From Nocardioides panacis (lineage in GTDB: Bacteria; Actinomycetota; Actinomycetes; Propionibacteriales; Nocardioidaceae), in assembly GCF_019039255.1 (NCBI RefSeq), contig NZ_CP077062.1, forward strand, positions 1,674,001 to 1,738,000: DNA of 64,000 bases, written 5' to 3'. Under the pieces are notes generated by a model, which saw only the letters and a program-made list of their open reading frames with translations, did no database searches and had not been told where the DNA came from. Positions 17,809-25,940 of this stretch are shown piece by piece (position 1 is the first letter of the stretch; each line of letters opens with the position of its first letter). The translations under genes were made by a program, and so were the position numbers.

Positions 17809-18267
17809 TCAGTCGGCGACCAGCAGTGCCTGAGGTGCTGCGGCCTTCATGCGGGTGGTGAGCCACTTCAGCTGGGCCTCGGTCGTGGCCGCGCTCCGGG
17901 TGACGGTGGCGTCCAGGTCGGTGTTGCGGTCACCCTTGGCGGCCTGCCCGACCATCGTCCAGGAGATGTCGAGGTTGGTGGCGAGCAGGTACAGGTCGTG
18001 CAGGTCGCGGAGCAGACCGAGCCCACCGGTCCGGGCCTCGGCGAGTCCATCGGCGTGCAAGCGCTCGGGTTCCCCGTCGGGGTGCGTGCCGTAGGTACGC
18101 ACGAACGGGCTCATCCGCGCCTTCTGCTGGTCGCACTCGGCGGCGAAGCGGAGGCAGAGGGTGGCGACGTCCGGTTCGTCGCGATGCCCGTCCGCGACCT
18201 GTCGGTAGGAGGTCGCAAGGGTGCTGCAGCCGGTCTCGAGCAGACCGAGGTAGGTCGCGAGGTGCAT
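17809..18267 (-). CDS. Small helical protein, ferritin-like in layout, function unknown
   Basis: This 152-residue protein is predicted to be almost entirely helical. Conserved-looking acidic/His positions fall in four helices: MHLATYLGLLETG, VATLCLRFAAECDQQKARM, LLRDLHDLYLLATNLDISW and TEAQLKWLTTRM. The pattern recalls four-helix ferritin-like or DUF892-type proteins, but no complete di-iron ExxH set can be assigned with certainty. The start at 18267 is supported by GAGGAGG formed by the last codons of the upstream molybdopterin gene; the two genes are one base apart and clearly co-transcribed. It may be a stress protein or accessory to the oxidoreductase. Confidence 0.65.
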   Translation of the reverse strand: MHLATYLGLLETGCSTLATSYRQVADGHRDEPDVATLCLRFAAECDQQKARMSPFVRTYGTHPDGEPERLHADGLAEARTGGLGLLRDLHDLYLLATNLDISWTMVGQAAKGDRNTDLDATVTRSAATTEAQLKWLTTRMKAAAPQALLVAD

Positions 18268-18268
18268 C

Positions 18269-20689
18269 TCAGTCCTCCTCACGTGTGCGGGTAGGCGACT
18301 GGTCAACCCGGGTGATGCGGACGGCGCCGCTCTTGAAGGTGGGTTGTTTGGAGACCGGGTCCCACGCGGTCATCGTGAGTTCGTTCGCGGCGTGTGGCCG
18401 CTCGCTGGTCGACGGGTCAGCCGAGTCCTCAGCCACATCGTCCTTCGCGTCGGCGCCGTTGCTCGGGGAGGGGTCGAGGGTCCCGTAGTGGAAGGGGAGG
18501 AAGACAGAGCCGGGTTTCGTCCCGGTGCACCGCGCGGGCACCTCGACGTGTCCTCGGACGGACTCGACCCGGACCAGGTCCCCGTCCGCGATGTGGTGCT
18601 CGGCGGCGTCCTCGGGGGCGAGCTCGACCCACGCGTCTGGTGCCGCGGCGGCCAGCTCGGGGGCTCGGCCGGTTTTGGTGCGGGTGTGGAACTGGTAGAC
18701 GGTCCGGCCGGTGTTCAGGTGCAGCGGGTAGCTTCCGTCCGGGTTCTCGGGTGGCGGTGTCCACGCGGCGGCCTTGAGCCGGGCGCGTCCGTCGTACCGA
18801 ACCGCACGGTGTTCGACCGGGGTGACCGCAGCACCGGTGGCAAGGTCGTGCCCGTAGGTCTCGCAGTCGTCGTCGAACGTGTGGAACTGGTGGTCGGTGT
18901 AGATCCGTTCGGTGCCGTCCGGGTGCTCATCGTTGCACGGCCACTGGATGCCGCGGCCCCGGAGCTGGTCGTAGGTCATCGCGGAGTAGTCGCACGGCCG
19001 GCCGCGGGAGCAGTCCCGCCAACCGTCGAACGCTCCCTCGGCGGTATCCCAGGTCGGGAGCGGCTGCCCCGACCGGTTCCGGAACCCCATCCGGCGGGCG
19101 TACTCGACCCAGATGTCCAGGTCGCTGCGCGCCTGCCCAGGCGGCGCGACTGCCTGTTCGGACAGGTGCACGGTCCGATCGACGTTCGTGTACGTCCCGG
19201 TCTTCTCACCCCACAGCGCGGCCGGCAGCACGACGTCCGCGAACTCGGTCGTCTCGGTCCGGTAGGCATCGGTCACGACGAGGAACACGGAGTCCTGGGC
19301 GAGGATGCGCCGGATCCGGGCCAGGTCGGGCATCGACACGGCCGGGTTGGTGCCGGCCACCCAGAGGAACCCGATGGATCCTTGCTCGACGTACCGGAAG
19401 ATCTGCATCGCATGGGTCGGTTCGGCCCAGTGCGGGATGACGGAGTCGTCAACGTCCCACAGGTCCGCCAGCTGCTGGACGTGCTGGGGGTTGTTCCAGT
19501 TCCGGAAGCCCGGCAGGTCCCCGTCCGCGCCGCACTCGCGGTTGTTCTGGGCGGTCGGCTGCCCATTCATCTGCAAGATGCCGGCCCCGGGTCGACCCAG
19601 CATGCCGCGGACCAGGTGCAGGTTGTTCACCGCGACGGACGCGGCCGTGGCCTGGTGCGCCTGGTAGAACCCCTGCAGGACGGTGGAGACCACCCGCTCG
19701 TGGGTGCCGAAGATCTCTGCGGCCGCCTGCAGGTCCCGGACGGTCACGTCGCAGAGGTCTGCGACGTGCTGCGGCGTGTAGGCCTCCACGGTCCGGGCGA
19801 GCTCGTCGAACCCGACGGTGTGCGCGTCGAGGTAGTCGTGGTCGATCCACCCGCGGGAGATGACCTCACGCAGCAGTCCGTTCACCAGGGCCAGGTTGGT
19901 GCCGGGCCGCACCGGCAGGTGCACGGTCGACGCCCGGGCGACCGCGGTGCGGCGCGGGTCGACGGTGACGTGCGCGGGCGGGTTCGGGCCGGCGAGCCGG
20001 TCCAGCATCCGCGCCCACAGCACCGTCTGTGTCTCGGCGACGTTGTGCCCGAAGTGGAACACCGCATCGCAGGAGTCCAGGTCGGTGTACGAGCCGGGCT
20101 GTCCGTCGGCTCCGAAGGTCTCCTTCAACGCGGCCGCAGCGGTCGCCGTGCACAGCCGGGTGTTGCCGTCCATGTGCGGGGTGCCCAGGCCCGCCTTCCC
20201 GATGACAGCCAGGGTGTAGTACTCCTCGAGCATCAGCTGCCCGGACGTGTAGAACCCGTGCGAGAGCGGTCCCTTCTCCTCCAGCAGCTGCCGGGACCGG
20301 TCGGTGATGAGCGTCATGGCCTCCTCCCAGCTCGCGGGTTGCAGGCGGCCGTTGCGGCGGATGAGGGGTTCGGTGAGTCGGTCCCGCAGCTGGCCCTGCC
20401 ACCCGAACAGGCCCTTCGGTCCGAGCCGGCCGTGGTTCACCCGGTCCTCGGCTCGACCCCGCACCCCGACCATCGCACCGTCCCGGACCGCGATGTCGAG
20501 GCCGCAGCCGTTGCTGCACAGCAGGCACGCCGAGGGCACCCACCGGTCCACGTCGGCCGCTGTGGTGCCGTCCGGGAGGAACGTGTCGACCCGGCCCGGC
20601 CACACCTCACCCGCCCCGTACGGGGTCCGGGCTCCCCAGATGTCCTCGATGCGGTCCGGGTCGGGGGTCGCGCGGTCGATTTCCGTCAT
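18269..20689 (-). CDS. Molybdopterin-dependent oxidoreductase (Nas/Nap/Fdh-like catalytic subunit)
   Basis: This is an 806-residue member of the DMSO-reductase superfamily. The N-terminal cluster motif CLLCSNGC supplies three cysteines, but the place where the fourth is expected reads VNHGRLGPKG, with Gly instead of Cys. The Mo-ligand region NTRLCTATAAAALKETFG contains a Cys, as in periplasmic and assimilatory nitrate reductases. Typical bis-MGD contacts follow (HFGHNVAET, WVAGTNPAVSMPD, GEKTGTYTNVDR), and the C-terminal beta-barrel ends with HLNTGR..QFHTRTKTGR and PAR..VFLPFHYG. There is no Tat signal, so it is cytoplasmic. Its start overlaps the stop of the upstream membrane-protein gene (ATGA). 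The substrate is not evident; no nitrite reductase or formate genes are close. Confidence 0.85.
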   Translation of the reverse strand: MTEIDRATPDPDRIEDIWGARTPYGAGEVWPGRVDTFLPDGTTAADVDRWVPSACLLCSNGCGLDIAVRDGAMVGVRGRAEDRVNHGRLGPKGLFGWQGQLRDRLTEPLIRRNGRLQPASWEEAMTLITDRSRQLLEEKGPLSHGFYTSGQLMLEEYYTLAVIGKAGLGTPHMDGNTRLCTATAAAALKETFGADGQPGSYTDLDSCDAVFHFGHNVAETQTVLWARMLDRLAGPNPPAHVTVDPRRTAVARASTVHLPVRPGTNLALVNGLLREVISRGWIDHDYLDAHTVGFDELARTVEAYTPQHVADLCDVTVRDLQAAAEIFGTHERVVSTVLQGFYQAHQATAASVAVNNLHLVRGMLGRPGAGILQMNGQPTAQNNRECGADGDLPGFRNWNNPQHVQQLADLWDVDDSVIPHWAEPTHAMQIFRYVEQGSIGFLWVAGTNPAVSMPDLARIRRILAQDSVFLVVTDAYRTETTEFADVVLPAALWGEKTGTYTNVDRTVHLSEQAVAPPGQARSDLDIWVEYARRMGFRNRSGQPLPTWDTAEGAFDGWRDCSRGRPCDYSAMTYDQLRGRGIQWPCNDEHPDGTERIYTDHQFHTFDDDCETYGHDLATGAAVTPVEHRAVRYDGRARLKAAAWTPPPENPDGSYPLHLNTGRTVYQFHTRTKTGRAPELAAAAPDAWVELAPEDAAEHHIADGDLVRVESVRGHVEVPARCTGTKPGSVFLPFHYGTLDPSPSNGADAKDDVAEDSADPSTSERPHAANELTMTAWDPVSKQPTFKSGAVRITRVDQSPTRTREED

Positions 20690-21666
20690 GTCAGTCCCAT
20701 CTCCTCGTTCGTGTGGCCCAGGCGTCGGGGTGCCGCGTCGTCACCAGCTGGCCGGTGGCGCGCAGGACGCGCGGGCGGCCCGGTCGGGTCCGGCGAGGGC
20801 TGCCCGCCGGTCGGCGAGGAGTGGCGCGGGTGACCGGCTGGCTGTGCTCGGTCCGGGAGGGCAGCACCCAGGCCCGCGAGGAAGACCAGGGCACCGGTGA
20901 CCAGCTCGTTCACGGTTCCTCTGGTGGTCGCATGCGACTCGAACACGGCAGCGGTCAGGAGTAGCAGTCCGCTGAGCACGGCGATGATGCTGGCCCGCGG
21001 GCTGCGAGTTGAGCAGAGGCGGAACCCGGCGAGCGTGACGACGATCGCGAACCCGGTGTCCCGCAGCGCGGTGTTCTGCCCGAGAAGATTGAACGGATAC
21101 ACCAGCACCCACTGGCCCACCTGCAGCCAGACGCCGAGAACGACCAGCACGAGCGCAGCCGGGAACCGCACCGACAGCGGGGACCCCTCCCGGTCCTGGA
21201 GGAGCGCCCGGGTGCCAGCCGCGACCTGGGCCGCTTCGGGACTGTGCCTCATGTCCTTCGCAGAGGTGCCCTCGTGCCGCGTCCCGGAGGCGGCGGCTGC
21301 CAGCTCTTGGCGAACGGCCTGGGTGGAGTGCGTGTCGTGCATGATGCCGCCGACGCGGCTCACCGCGCCTCCGGCGAGCAACAGACCGATGCCGGCCGTC
21401 CAGAGCCAGGGCGCGGAGGTGAGCATCCCGAGGGCCACCGCGACCATGCCGAGGACGATGACGGCGACCCCGGCCCACACGACGCGCGGGCGGACCGTGG
21501 CCGATCGCCCGGTTCCCGACGGGCTCGCGGGTGATGAGGAGGCCGCGGCAGGCAGTGCGGGGGTCCGCTGCAGAGCGTCCGGGTTGCGCCCCGGGACCGG
21601 TCGGCTCGGCGGCGATACCGCAGGAGGCGGAGCGGGGGGTGTACAGGGGAACGGTCTGGGTGTCAT
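20686..21666 (-). CDS. Multi-pass membrane protein, SPW-repeat-like
   Basis: This is a 326-residue membrane protein with a Pro-rich N-terminal tail (about 1-60). A first helix pair follows (RVVWAGVAVIVLGMVAVALG and WLWTAGIGLLLAGGAV). The C-terminal block of four helices (ALVLVVLGVWLQVGQW, TGFAIVVTLAGF, ASIIAVLSGLLLLTAAVF, ELVTGALVFLAGLGAAL) has the GxWL..P/N..G spacing of SPW-repeat proteins. Between them is a soluble loop with HDTHSTQAVRQEL. The ATG at 21666 (MTPRPF) is chosen, but a longer start exists at 21717. The stop overlaps the molybdopterin gene start, so it belongs to the same operon and may anchor or energise that enzyme. The C-terminal tail after AALPD is low-complexity. Confidence 0.6.
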   Translation of the reverse strand: MTPRPFPCTPPAPPPAVSPPSRPVPGRNPDALQRTPALPAAASSSPASPSGTGRSATVRPRVVWAGVAVIVLGMVAVALGMLTSAPWLWTAGIGLLLAGGAVSRVGGIMHDTHSTQAVRQELAAAASGTRHEGTSAKDMRHSPEAAQVAAGTRALLQDREGSPLSVRFPAALVLVVLGVWLQVGQWVLVYPFNLLGQNTALRDTGFAIVVTLAGFRLCSTRSPRASIIAVLSGLLLLTAAVFESHATTRGTVNELVTGALVFLAGLGAALPDRAQPAGHPRHSSPTGGQPSPDPTGPPARPARHRPAGDDAAPRRLGHTNEEMGLT

Positions 21667-22190
21667 CGGGATCCCGGGAGACCTGCGGCTTGTCGCGCGC
21701 GTCTCCGGTCGGCTCACCCGGTGGCCGCGCGGGCGCGTCCGCGGCCTGGTCCAGTGCGGTCTCGGTGCTGTTCGGGCGGGTGCGCTTTCGGCGCTCGTGG
21801 ATCTGGGCCGCGCTCACGTAGCCGACGGCCAGCGCGGCACTGGTCAGGGCGGGGCGCCGCAGCCAGGGCCACCGTCGGGCGACGACGAGCATGCTCAGCG
21901 CATGCAGCACGTCACCGGCCTGGGCGGCGGCGTGGACGGGGGAGCGACGAAAGAGCCGCATGAGGAGGACCTCGAGCAGCTGTCGTGCGCCCAGGACGCA
22001 CAGCGCCCGGACCACGACCTTGTGCCGCTCGGTCGCGTTCCCGTCCGCGGGTGCGGCGGCTTGAGCCGCGCCCCGGCCGGGCCGCCGTCGCGACGAGCAC
22101 GGCGCTGGTGCGCCGTACCAGGACGCCAGGCGACTGGGCCAGATGACGGTGAGAAGTCCGTGCGCCGCCCGGATGAGGATCAGTCGGTTC
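21666..22190 (-). CDS. Small membrane protein, 3' end not resolved
   Basis: From the ATG at 22190 ([20 protein letters not shown]) the frame encodes helical segments (VVVRALCVLGARQLLEVLLM, HALSMLVVARRWPWL, ALTSAALAVGYVSAAQIHE) and then a charged tail. No stop occurs in this frame until 20741, deep inside the molybdopterin operon, which is implausible. An indel near 21670-21780 has probably hidden the true stop, so the 3' coordinate given here is simply the next gene's start. The start overlaps the stop of the upstream SDR (ATGA). No family was recognised. Confidence 0.45.
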
Positions 22191-23271
22191 ATCGCCAGTC
22201 TCCGTGCGAAGCAGTGAGGTGTCGGGCCGCGAGCAGCGCCGCGGCCGCTCCCGCGGCCAGGGCGCCGAGCAGGCCGTGGTGCTGGGAGGCCCACACCTGC
22301 GGGGACCGGGCCAGCGACTGTGAGTCGAAGGCACCGTGCGCACCGAAGTCGTGCCCGTGCGCCCCGTCGGCTGGCTGCCACAGGTTCACGGGCTGGTCCG
22401 GGTCCCGGGGCTGGTCGGTCTGCTGGCTCTTGAGGCCGGTCCGGGCCAGGTACCGGTCCAGCAGACCGGGTGCGACCGCGTTCACGATCAGGGTGGCCAT
22501 CGTGGACGCGCCGACCCAGTACTCCCGACGCTTGGGATGGTCCGCGGCGTACACGACCGCTCGGGCCGCGACCTCGGGCTGGTAGATGGGTGGTACGGGC
22601 TGCGCGTGGTTCGGGAGCCGGGAGAGCACCCAGGAGAACTGCGGGGTGTTCACCGCGGGCATCTGGACCATCGTCACGTGCACGTTCGCCTTGTCGTGCA
22701 TCAGCTCGGTCCGCAACGACTCGTGGAATCCCTGCAGCGCGTGCTTGGAGCCGCAGTACGCGCTCTGAAGCGGGATGCCGCGGTAGGCCAGCGTGGAGCC
22801 GACCTGCACGATGGTGCCGTGGTCGCGGGGCAGCATCCGGGCGAGAGCGGACCGGGTGCCGTTGACGTACCCGTGGTAGTTGACGTCGGTGACGCGCCGG
22901 TACTCCTCGGCCTTGATGTCGGTGAACCGGGCGAACACCGAGGTGAACGCCACGTTGACCCACACGTCGATGGGTCCGAGCTGGTCCTCCGCCTGGGTGG
23001 CGGCGGCCTCGACCTGGTCCGGGTCGGACACGTCGGTGACGATCTGCAACGCCTGGCCACCGGCGGCTTCGACGTCGGCGGCGGCCGCGCGGAGTCCGGT
23101 GGTTCCGCGGGCCAGCAGGGCGACCGCGGCCCCGCGGGTCCCGAAGGCGATGGCGGTCGCCCGTCCGATGCCGCCCGTGGCGCCGGTGACCACGACGACC
23201 TGCCGAGTGGGAACGCTCCGCGGGCGGTTGATGAGGTCGGGTTGATCGATGGCTCGGGTGCTTGACGTCAT
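22189..23271 (-). CDS. SDR family oxidoreductase with C-terminal membrane segment
   Basis: This is a 360-residue SDR. Seen: the NAD(P) loop [12 protein letters not shown], the catalytic Ser in [18 protein letters not shown] (Tyr/Lys) and [11 protein letters not shown]. After the catalytic domain (~270 residues) comes a His/Gln-rich linker and a hydrophobic helix ([20 protein letters not shown]) that may tether it to the membrane, a layout common in actinobacterial stress SDRs. It is the first gene of a tightly overlapping minus-strand operon (SDR, small membrane protein, SPW-like protein, molybdopterin oxidoreductase, helical protein), so the products probably work in one redox process at the membrane. 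Confidence 0.85.
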   Translation of the reverse strand: MTSSTRAIDQPDLINRPRSVPTRQVVVVTGATGGIGRATAIAFGTRGAAVALLARGTTGLRAAAADVEAAGGQALQIVTDVSDPDQVEAAATQAEDQLGPIDVWVNVAFTSVFARFTDIKAEEYRRVTDVNYHGYVNGTRSALARMLPRDHGTIVQVGSTLAYRGIPLQSAYCGSKHALQGFHESLRTELMHDKANVHVTMVQMPAVNTPQFSWVLSRLPNHAQPVPPIYQPEVAARAVVYAADHPKRREYWVGASTMATLIVNAVAPGLLDRYLARTGLKSQQTDQPRDPDQPVNLWQPADGAHGHDFGAHGAFDSQSLARSPQVWASQHHGLLGALAAGAAAALLAARHLTASHGDWR

Positions 23272-23392
23272 GGGGGCTCCTTAGTGGTCGGCGTGCTGGG
23301 CTCCAGCTGGTCAGTTGGTCGGTTGGCCGGACCGGAGGACGGCAGGTGTAGGAGGCGGCTGTTCGAGACAGCGGGAGGGTGGCGCCGCGCTC

Positions 23393-25258
23393 CTACGGCT
23401 GGCCTGGCGGTGGCCGGGCCGCGCTGGTAGCGGTCTCGCGGCGCACTGGACGACGCGTCCGGGCGCCGCGGTCCGACTGGTCGGGTGCGGCGGTCAGCGT
23501 GACCGCTGTTTCCATCAGGAGGGCGTGCACGAACGCCTGCGGCAGGTTGCCGCGCTGTTGACGTTGCACGACGTCGAACTCTTCGGTGAACAACCCCGGT
23601 GGACCGATCGCGGACCGGTTCCGCTCGAACCACCGGACCGCGGCGAGCGGGTCACCGATCTGGTGGGTGGCCAGCGCCATGTGGAAGCCGCTGAGCAGGA
23701 ACGCGCCCTCCCAGTCGTTCAGCTGACCGGGCCCTTGCCGGAACCGGAACACGAACCCCTCGTCGGACAGCTCCGACTGGACGGCCCGCAGGGTGGCGCG
23801 GCTGCGCGGGTCCTCGGGCGAGACCGCTCCGCGGATGGCCGGCAGCAGGAGCGCGGCGTCGACCCGGTCATCGCGCGGTGCGCGCTGCCACCGACCGGTC
23901 GGATGCACGCTGGTCCGGGAGGTCTCCGCGACGATGACGTCGGCGAGCGCCGACCAGTCATGGGTCTCCGGGCCGGGCCACGCGGCAGCGTATGCGCGTA
24001 GCCCGGCAGCACAGGTCAGCCGCGAGTGCGCCCAGGGCTGGTTGTCCAGCTCCCAGATACCGGCGTCCGGCTCCCGCCAACGCTGCGCGATGGTTCGACC
24101 GGCGAGCAGCGCGGCATGGTGCTGGTCCGGTGTGCTGGCGCCGTGCCGGACGGCGGCCGCGAACAGGAGCAGCGCCTCGCCGAACGCGTCGAGCTGGAAC
24201 TGGGCGTTCACGTGGTTGCCGACCTTGTCGGCTCCGCCCGGGTACCCGGGAAGGTCCACGGACGTTTCGTCGGGCACGGCGTCACCGGCGACGGTGTAGG
24301 CGGGTTTCAGATGCGGGCCGTCCTCGAGCAGCCGGGCGGTCACGAAGCCGAGGGCGCTGCCGATGAGGGGGTCGGCGTTCGCGACGATGGCGGCCTGCCC
24401 GGTGTAGCACTGGTCGCGTATCCAGGCGTACCGGTAGTCGTAGTTGCGGCCGGCCTCGGCGTGCTCGGGCAGCGCCATGGTGGCGGCGGCGACCATCCCG
24501 TTGTCCCGGCTGGTCAGACCGCGCAGGACGGCGTAGGAGTGCGTCACGTCGTCATCGGCCAAGGACGTCGCCAGCCGCGGGTGCTGGGCACGCCAGGCGG
24601 CCTCGGTCGCGTCCCAGGCAGCTTCCGGCTCGGGCAGCGCCCAGGGGAGCGGCTCGTCGGAGATCTCCAGGACCAGGTCGTGGCACTCGCCGGCTCGGAT
24701 GTGCAGCTCCCCGACGATCGCGCTACCGGAACGCGAGAACCCGCCCCGATCCGGTCGTGGGTTGCCGGCGAGGTTGCCCGGTCCGGTCTGCCAGCGCACC
24801 CGCAGGTCGCCGGTCTCCCCGGTCCACAGACCGGCCTCGATCCGGTGCAGGGCGCTGGCGTGGCATCCGAACCCCGCGCGGGGGTCGAGCACCACGGTGA
24901 CGCGGGCGTCCCCCTGCACGGCTTCGATGCGCCGCAGCAGCACGAGTCGGTGCGGGTCGCCGGGAAAGGCCAGCGCTTCGCGGCACTCGATGACCGCGTC
25001 GCCGGTCACCCAGCGGCTGCGCCAGATGAGGGAGCTGGGCTCGTAGTGCCCGCCCCACACGTACCGGGACCCGCTCGGGGTGACCGCGTAATGGCCGGCA
25101 CCTCCGACCAGCGAGGAGAACACCGCGGGGCTGTGCCAACGCGGCGCGCACAGGAACGCGATGTCACCGCGAGGTCCGATCAGGGCGCCGCGTTCGCCAT
25201 CCGCGACCAGGGCGTACTGGTTCAGGGTCTCGGGCGGGTACGGGGCGGTTTGGCTCAC
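23393..25258 (-). CDS. Glycoside hydrolase family 15 protein (glucoamylase/trehalase type)
   Basis: This is a 621-residue GH15 enzyme with an N-terminal beta-sandwich (about 1-220) and an (alpha/alpha)6 catalytic barrel. Landmarks are NYDYRYAWIRDQCYTGQA, the catalytic acid in GIWELDNQPWAHSR and the second acid in GLFTEEFDV. Actinobacterial members include trehalases and glucoamylases that release glucose from trehalose or alpha-glucans. No signal peptide is seen, so storage trehalose or glycogen is the likely substrate. The GTG at 25258 lies only 9 bases after a GGGTAG -10 box, suggesting a leaderless transcript. The promoter contains the same palindrome as the FAD/Fe-S operon beyond the MarR gene, so MarR control is likely. 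Confidence 0.9.
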   Translation of the reverse strand: MSQTAPYPPETLNQYALVADGERGALIGPRGDIAFLCAPRWHSPAVFSSLVGGAGHYAVTPSGSRYVWGGHYEPSSLIWRSRWVTGDAVIECREALAFPGDPHRLVLLRRIEAVQGDARVTVVLDPRAGFGCHASALHRIEAGLWTGETGDLRVRWQTGPGNLAGNPRPDRGGFSRSGSAIVGELHIRAGECHDLVLEISDEPLPWALPEPEAAWDATEAAWRAQHPRLATSLADDDVTHSYAVLRGLTSRDNGMVAAATMALPEHAEAGRNYDYRYAWIRDQCYTGQAAIVANADPLIGSALGFVTARLLEDGPHLKPAYTVAGDAVPDETSVDLPGYPGGADKVGNHVNAQFQLDAFGEALLLFAAAVRHGASTPDQHHAALLAGRTIAQRWREPDAGIWELDNQPWAHSRLTCAAGLRAYAAAWPGPETHDWSALADVIVAETSRTSVHPTGRWQRAPRDDRVDAALLLPAIRGAVSPEDPRSRATLRAVQSELSDEGFVFRFRQGPGQLNDWEGAFLLSGFHMALATHQIGDPLAAVRWFERNRSAIGPPGLFTEEFDVVQRQQRGNLPQAFVHALLMETAVTLTAAPDQSDRGARTRRPVRRETATSAARPPPGQP

Positions 25259-25267
25259 CTGCCCTCT

Positions 25268-25296
25268 CTACCCAAAACGTTTGCGTTGATGCAACC
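25268..25296 (-). promoter_or_regulatory. GH15 promoter with embedded MarR-type operator
   Basis: Read on the minus strand: GGTTGC (25296-25291), 17 bases, GGGTAG (25273-25268). The palindrome TTGCGT-TG-ATGCAA (25281-25294, plus-strand reading) overlaps the -35 element. The same arrangement with the same 17-base spacing occurs at 25876-25904. Confidence 0.6.
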
Positions 25297-25311
25297 AATT
25301 TGGTTTTTCGG

Positions 25312-25851
25312 TCAGGTCATCCAGACCACCAGGTCGTCGGCGGCGTCCGGGTGGGCGTCGTGCTCGAGCTCGGTCGCGGCCGCGTTGAACGCCTCCAGGG
25401 CGTCGGTGAGCACGGCCCGCTTCCACGGGCTCATCCGCTCGACCACGGCGGCCAGCAGCTCCTGGCGGGTGCGCATCACGTCGTCGACGACGCGTCGGCC
25501 CCGCGCGGACAGCGTCAGCTCCACCTGCCGGCGGTCCTCGCTGCCCGGCGACCGGTGCACCAACCCGGCCTGGACCAGGCGCTCGCACGTGCGGCTGGCG
25601 TTCGAGGCGTTCACCCCGAGCCGTTCGGCGACCGCGGAGAGGTTCATCAGCCCCGCCACCGAGAGCATCACCAGGACGCGCAACTGCGGCACGGTCACGG
25701 TGGAGTCGACGGTGGCCAGCGATCGCACCACGGCCGCGGTGATGGTGCGGCTGGCCGCCATCAACGGATCCAGCGCAGCCTCGCTCGCCCGTGAGCGTCG
25801 AGGTTCATCCGTGGAACTGGTGTGCTGCAGGTCTTCGGAGTCTGACGGCAT
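25312..25851 (-). CDS. MarR-family transcriptional regulator
   Basis: This is a 179-residue winged-helix regulator. The DNA-binding unit is MNLSAVAERLGVNASNASRTCERLVQAGLVHR and the wing is SEDRRQVELTLSARG, the classical MarR signature, flanked by dimerisation helices. The ATG at 25851 (MPSDSED) is chosen; the longer frame would run across the promoter of the divergent gene. It lies between the glucoamylase and the FAD/Fe-S operon. A TTGCRT-N2-AYGCAA palindrome is found on each side of it, in both neighbouring promoters, so it probably represses both and itself. The ligand is unknown; a carboxylic acid or sugar metabolite would suit the targets. Confidence 0.85.
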   Translation of the reverse strand: MPSDSEDLQHTSSTDEPRRSRASEAALDPLMAASRTITAAVVRSLATVDSTVTVPQLRVLVMLSVAGLMNLSAVAERLGVNASNASRTCERLVQAGLVHRSPGSEDRRQVELTLSARGRRVVDDVMRTRQELLAAVVERMSPWKRAVLTDALEAFNAAATELEHDAHPDAADDLVVWMT

Positions 25852-25875
25852 GGCCGAATGATACGACGCCGGAAC

Positions 25876-25904
25876 GGTTGCGTAAACGCAATCAAAGCGG
25901 GTAA
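25876..25904 (+). promoter_or_regulatory. Promoter of the FAD/Fe-S operon with MarR-type operator
   Basis: GGTTGC (25876-25881), 17 bases, GGGTAA (25899-25904). The perfect palindrome TTGCGT-AA-ACGCAA (25878-25891) overlaps the -35 element and is 13 bp from the MarR start side, so it can control both directions. Confidence 0.6.
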
Positions 25905-25940
25905 GAACGAAGTCCGACCGTCTGTCCGGAGGTTCGCCCA

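Noticed and set aside
18344-20833. Long 829-residue plus-strand open frame
   Set aside because: It is a shadow of the molybdopterin gene on the opposite strand; it has no recognisable motif, and long antisense frames are expected at this GC content.
20741-22963. 740-residue minus-strand open frame across four genes
   Set aside because: Only its middle part (from 22190) looks like protein; the rest overlaps well-supported genes in other frames.
24026-25861. 611-residue plus-strand frame opposite the glucoamylase and MarR genes
   Set aside because: Antisense shadow; the opposite strand has clear GH15 and MarR motifs.
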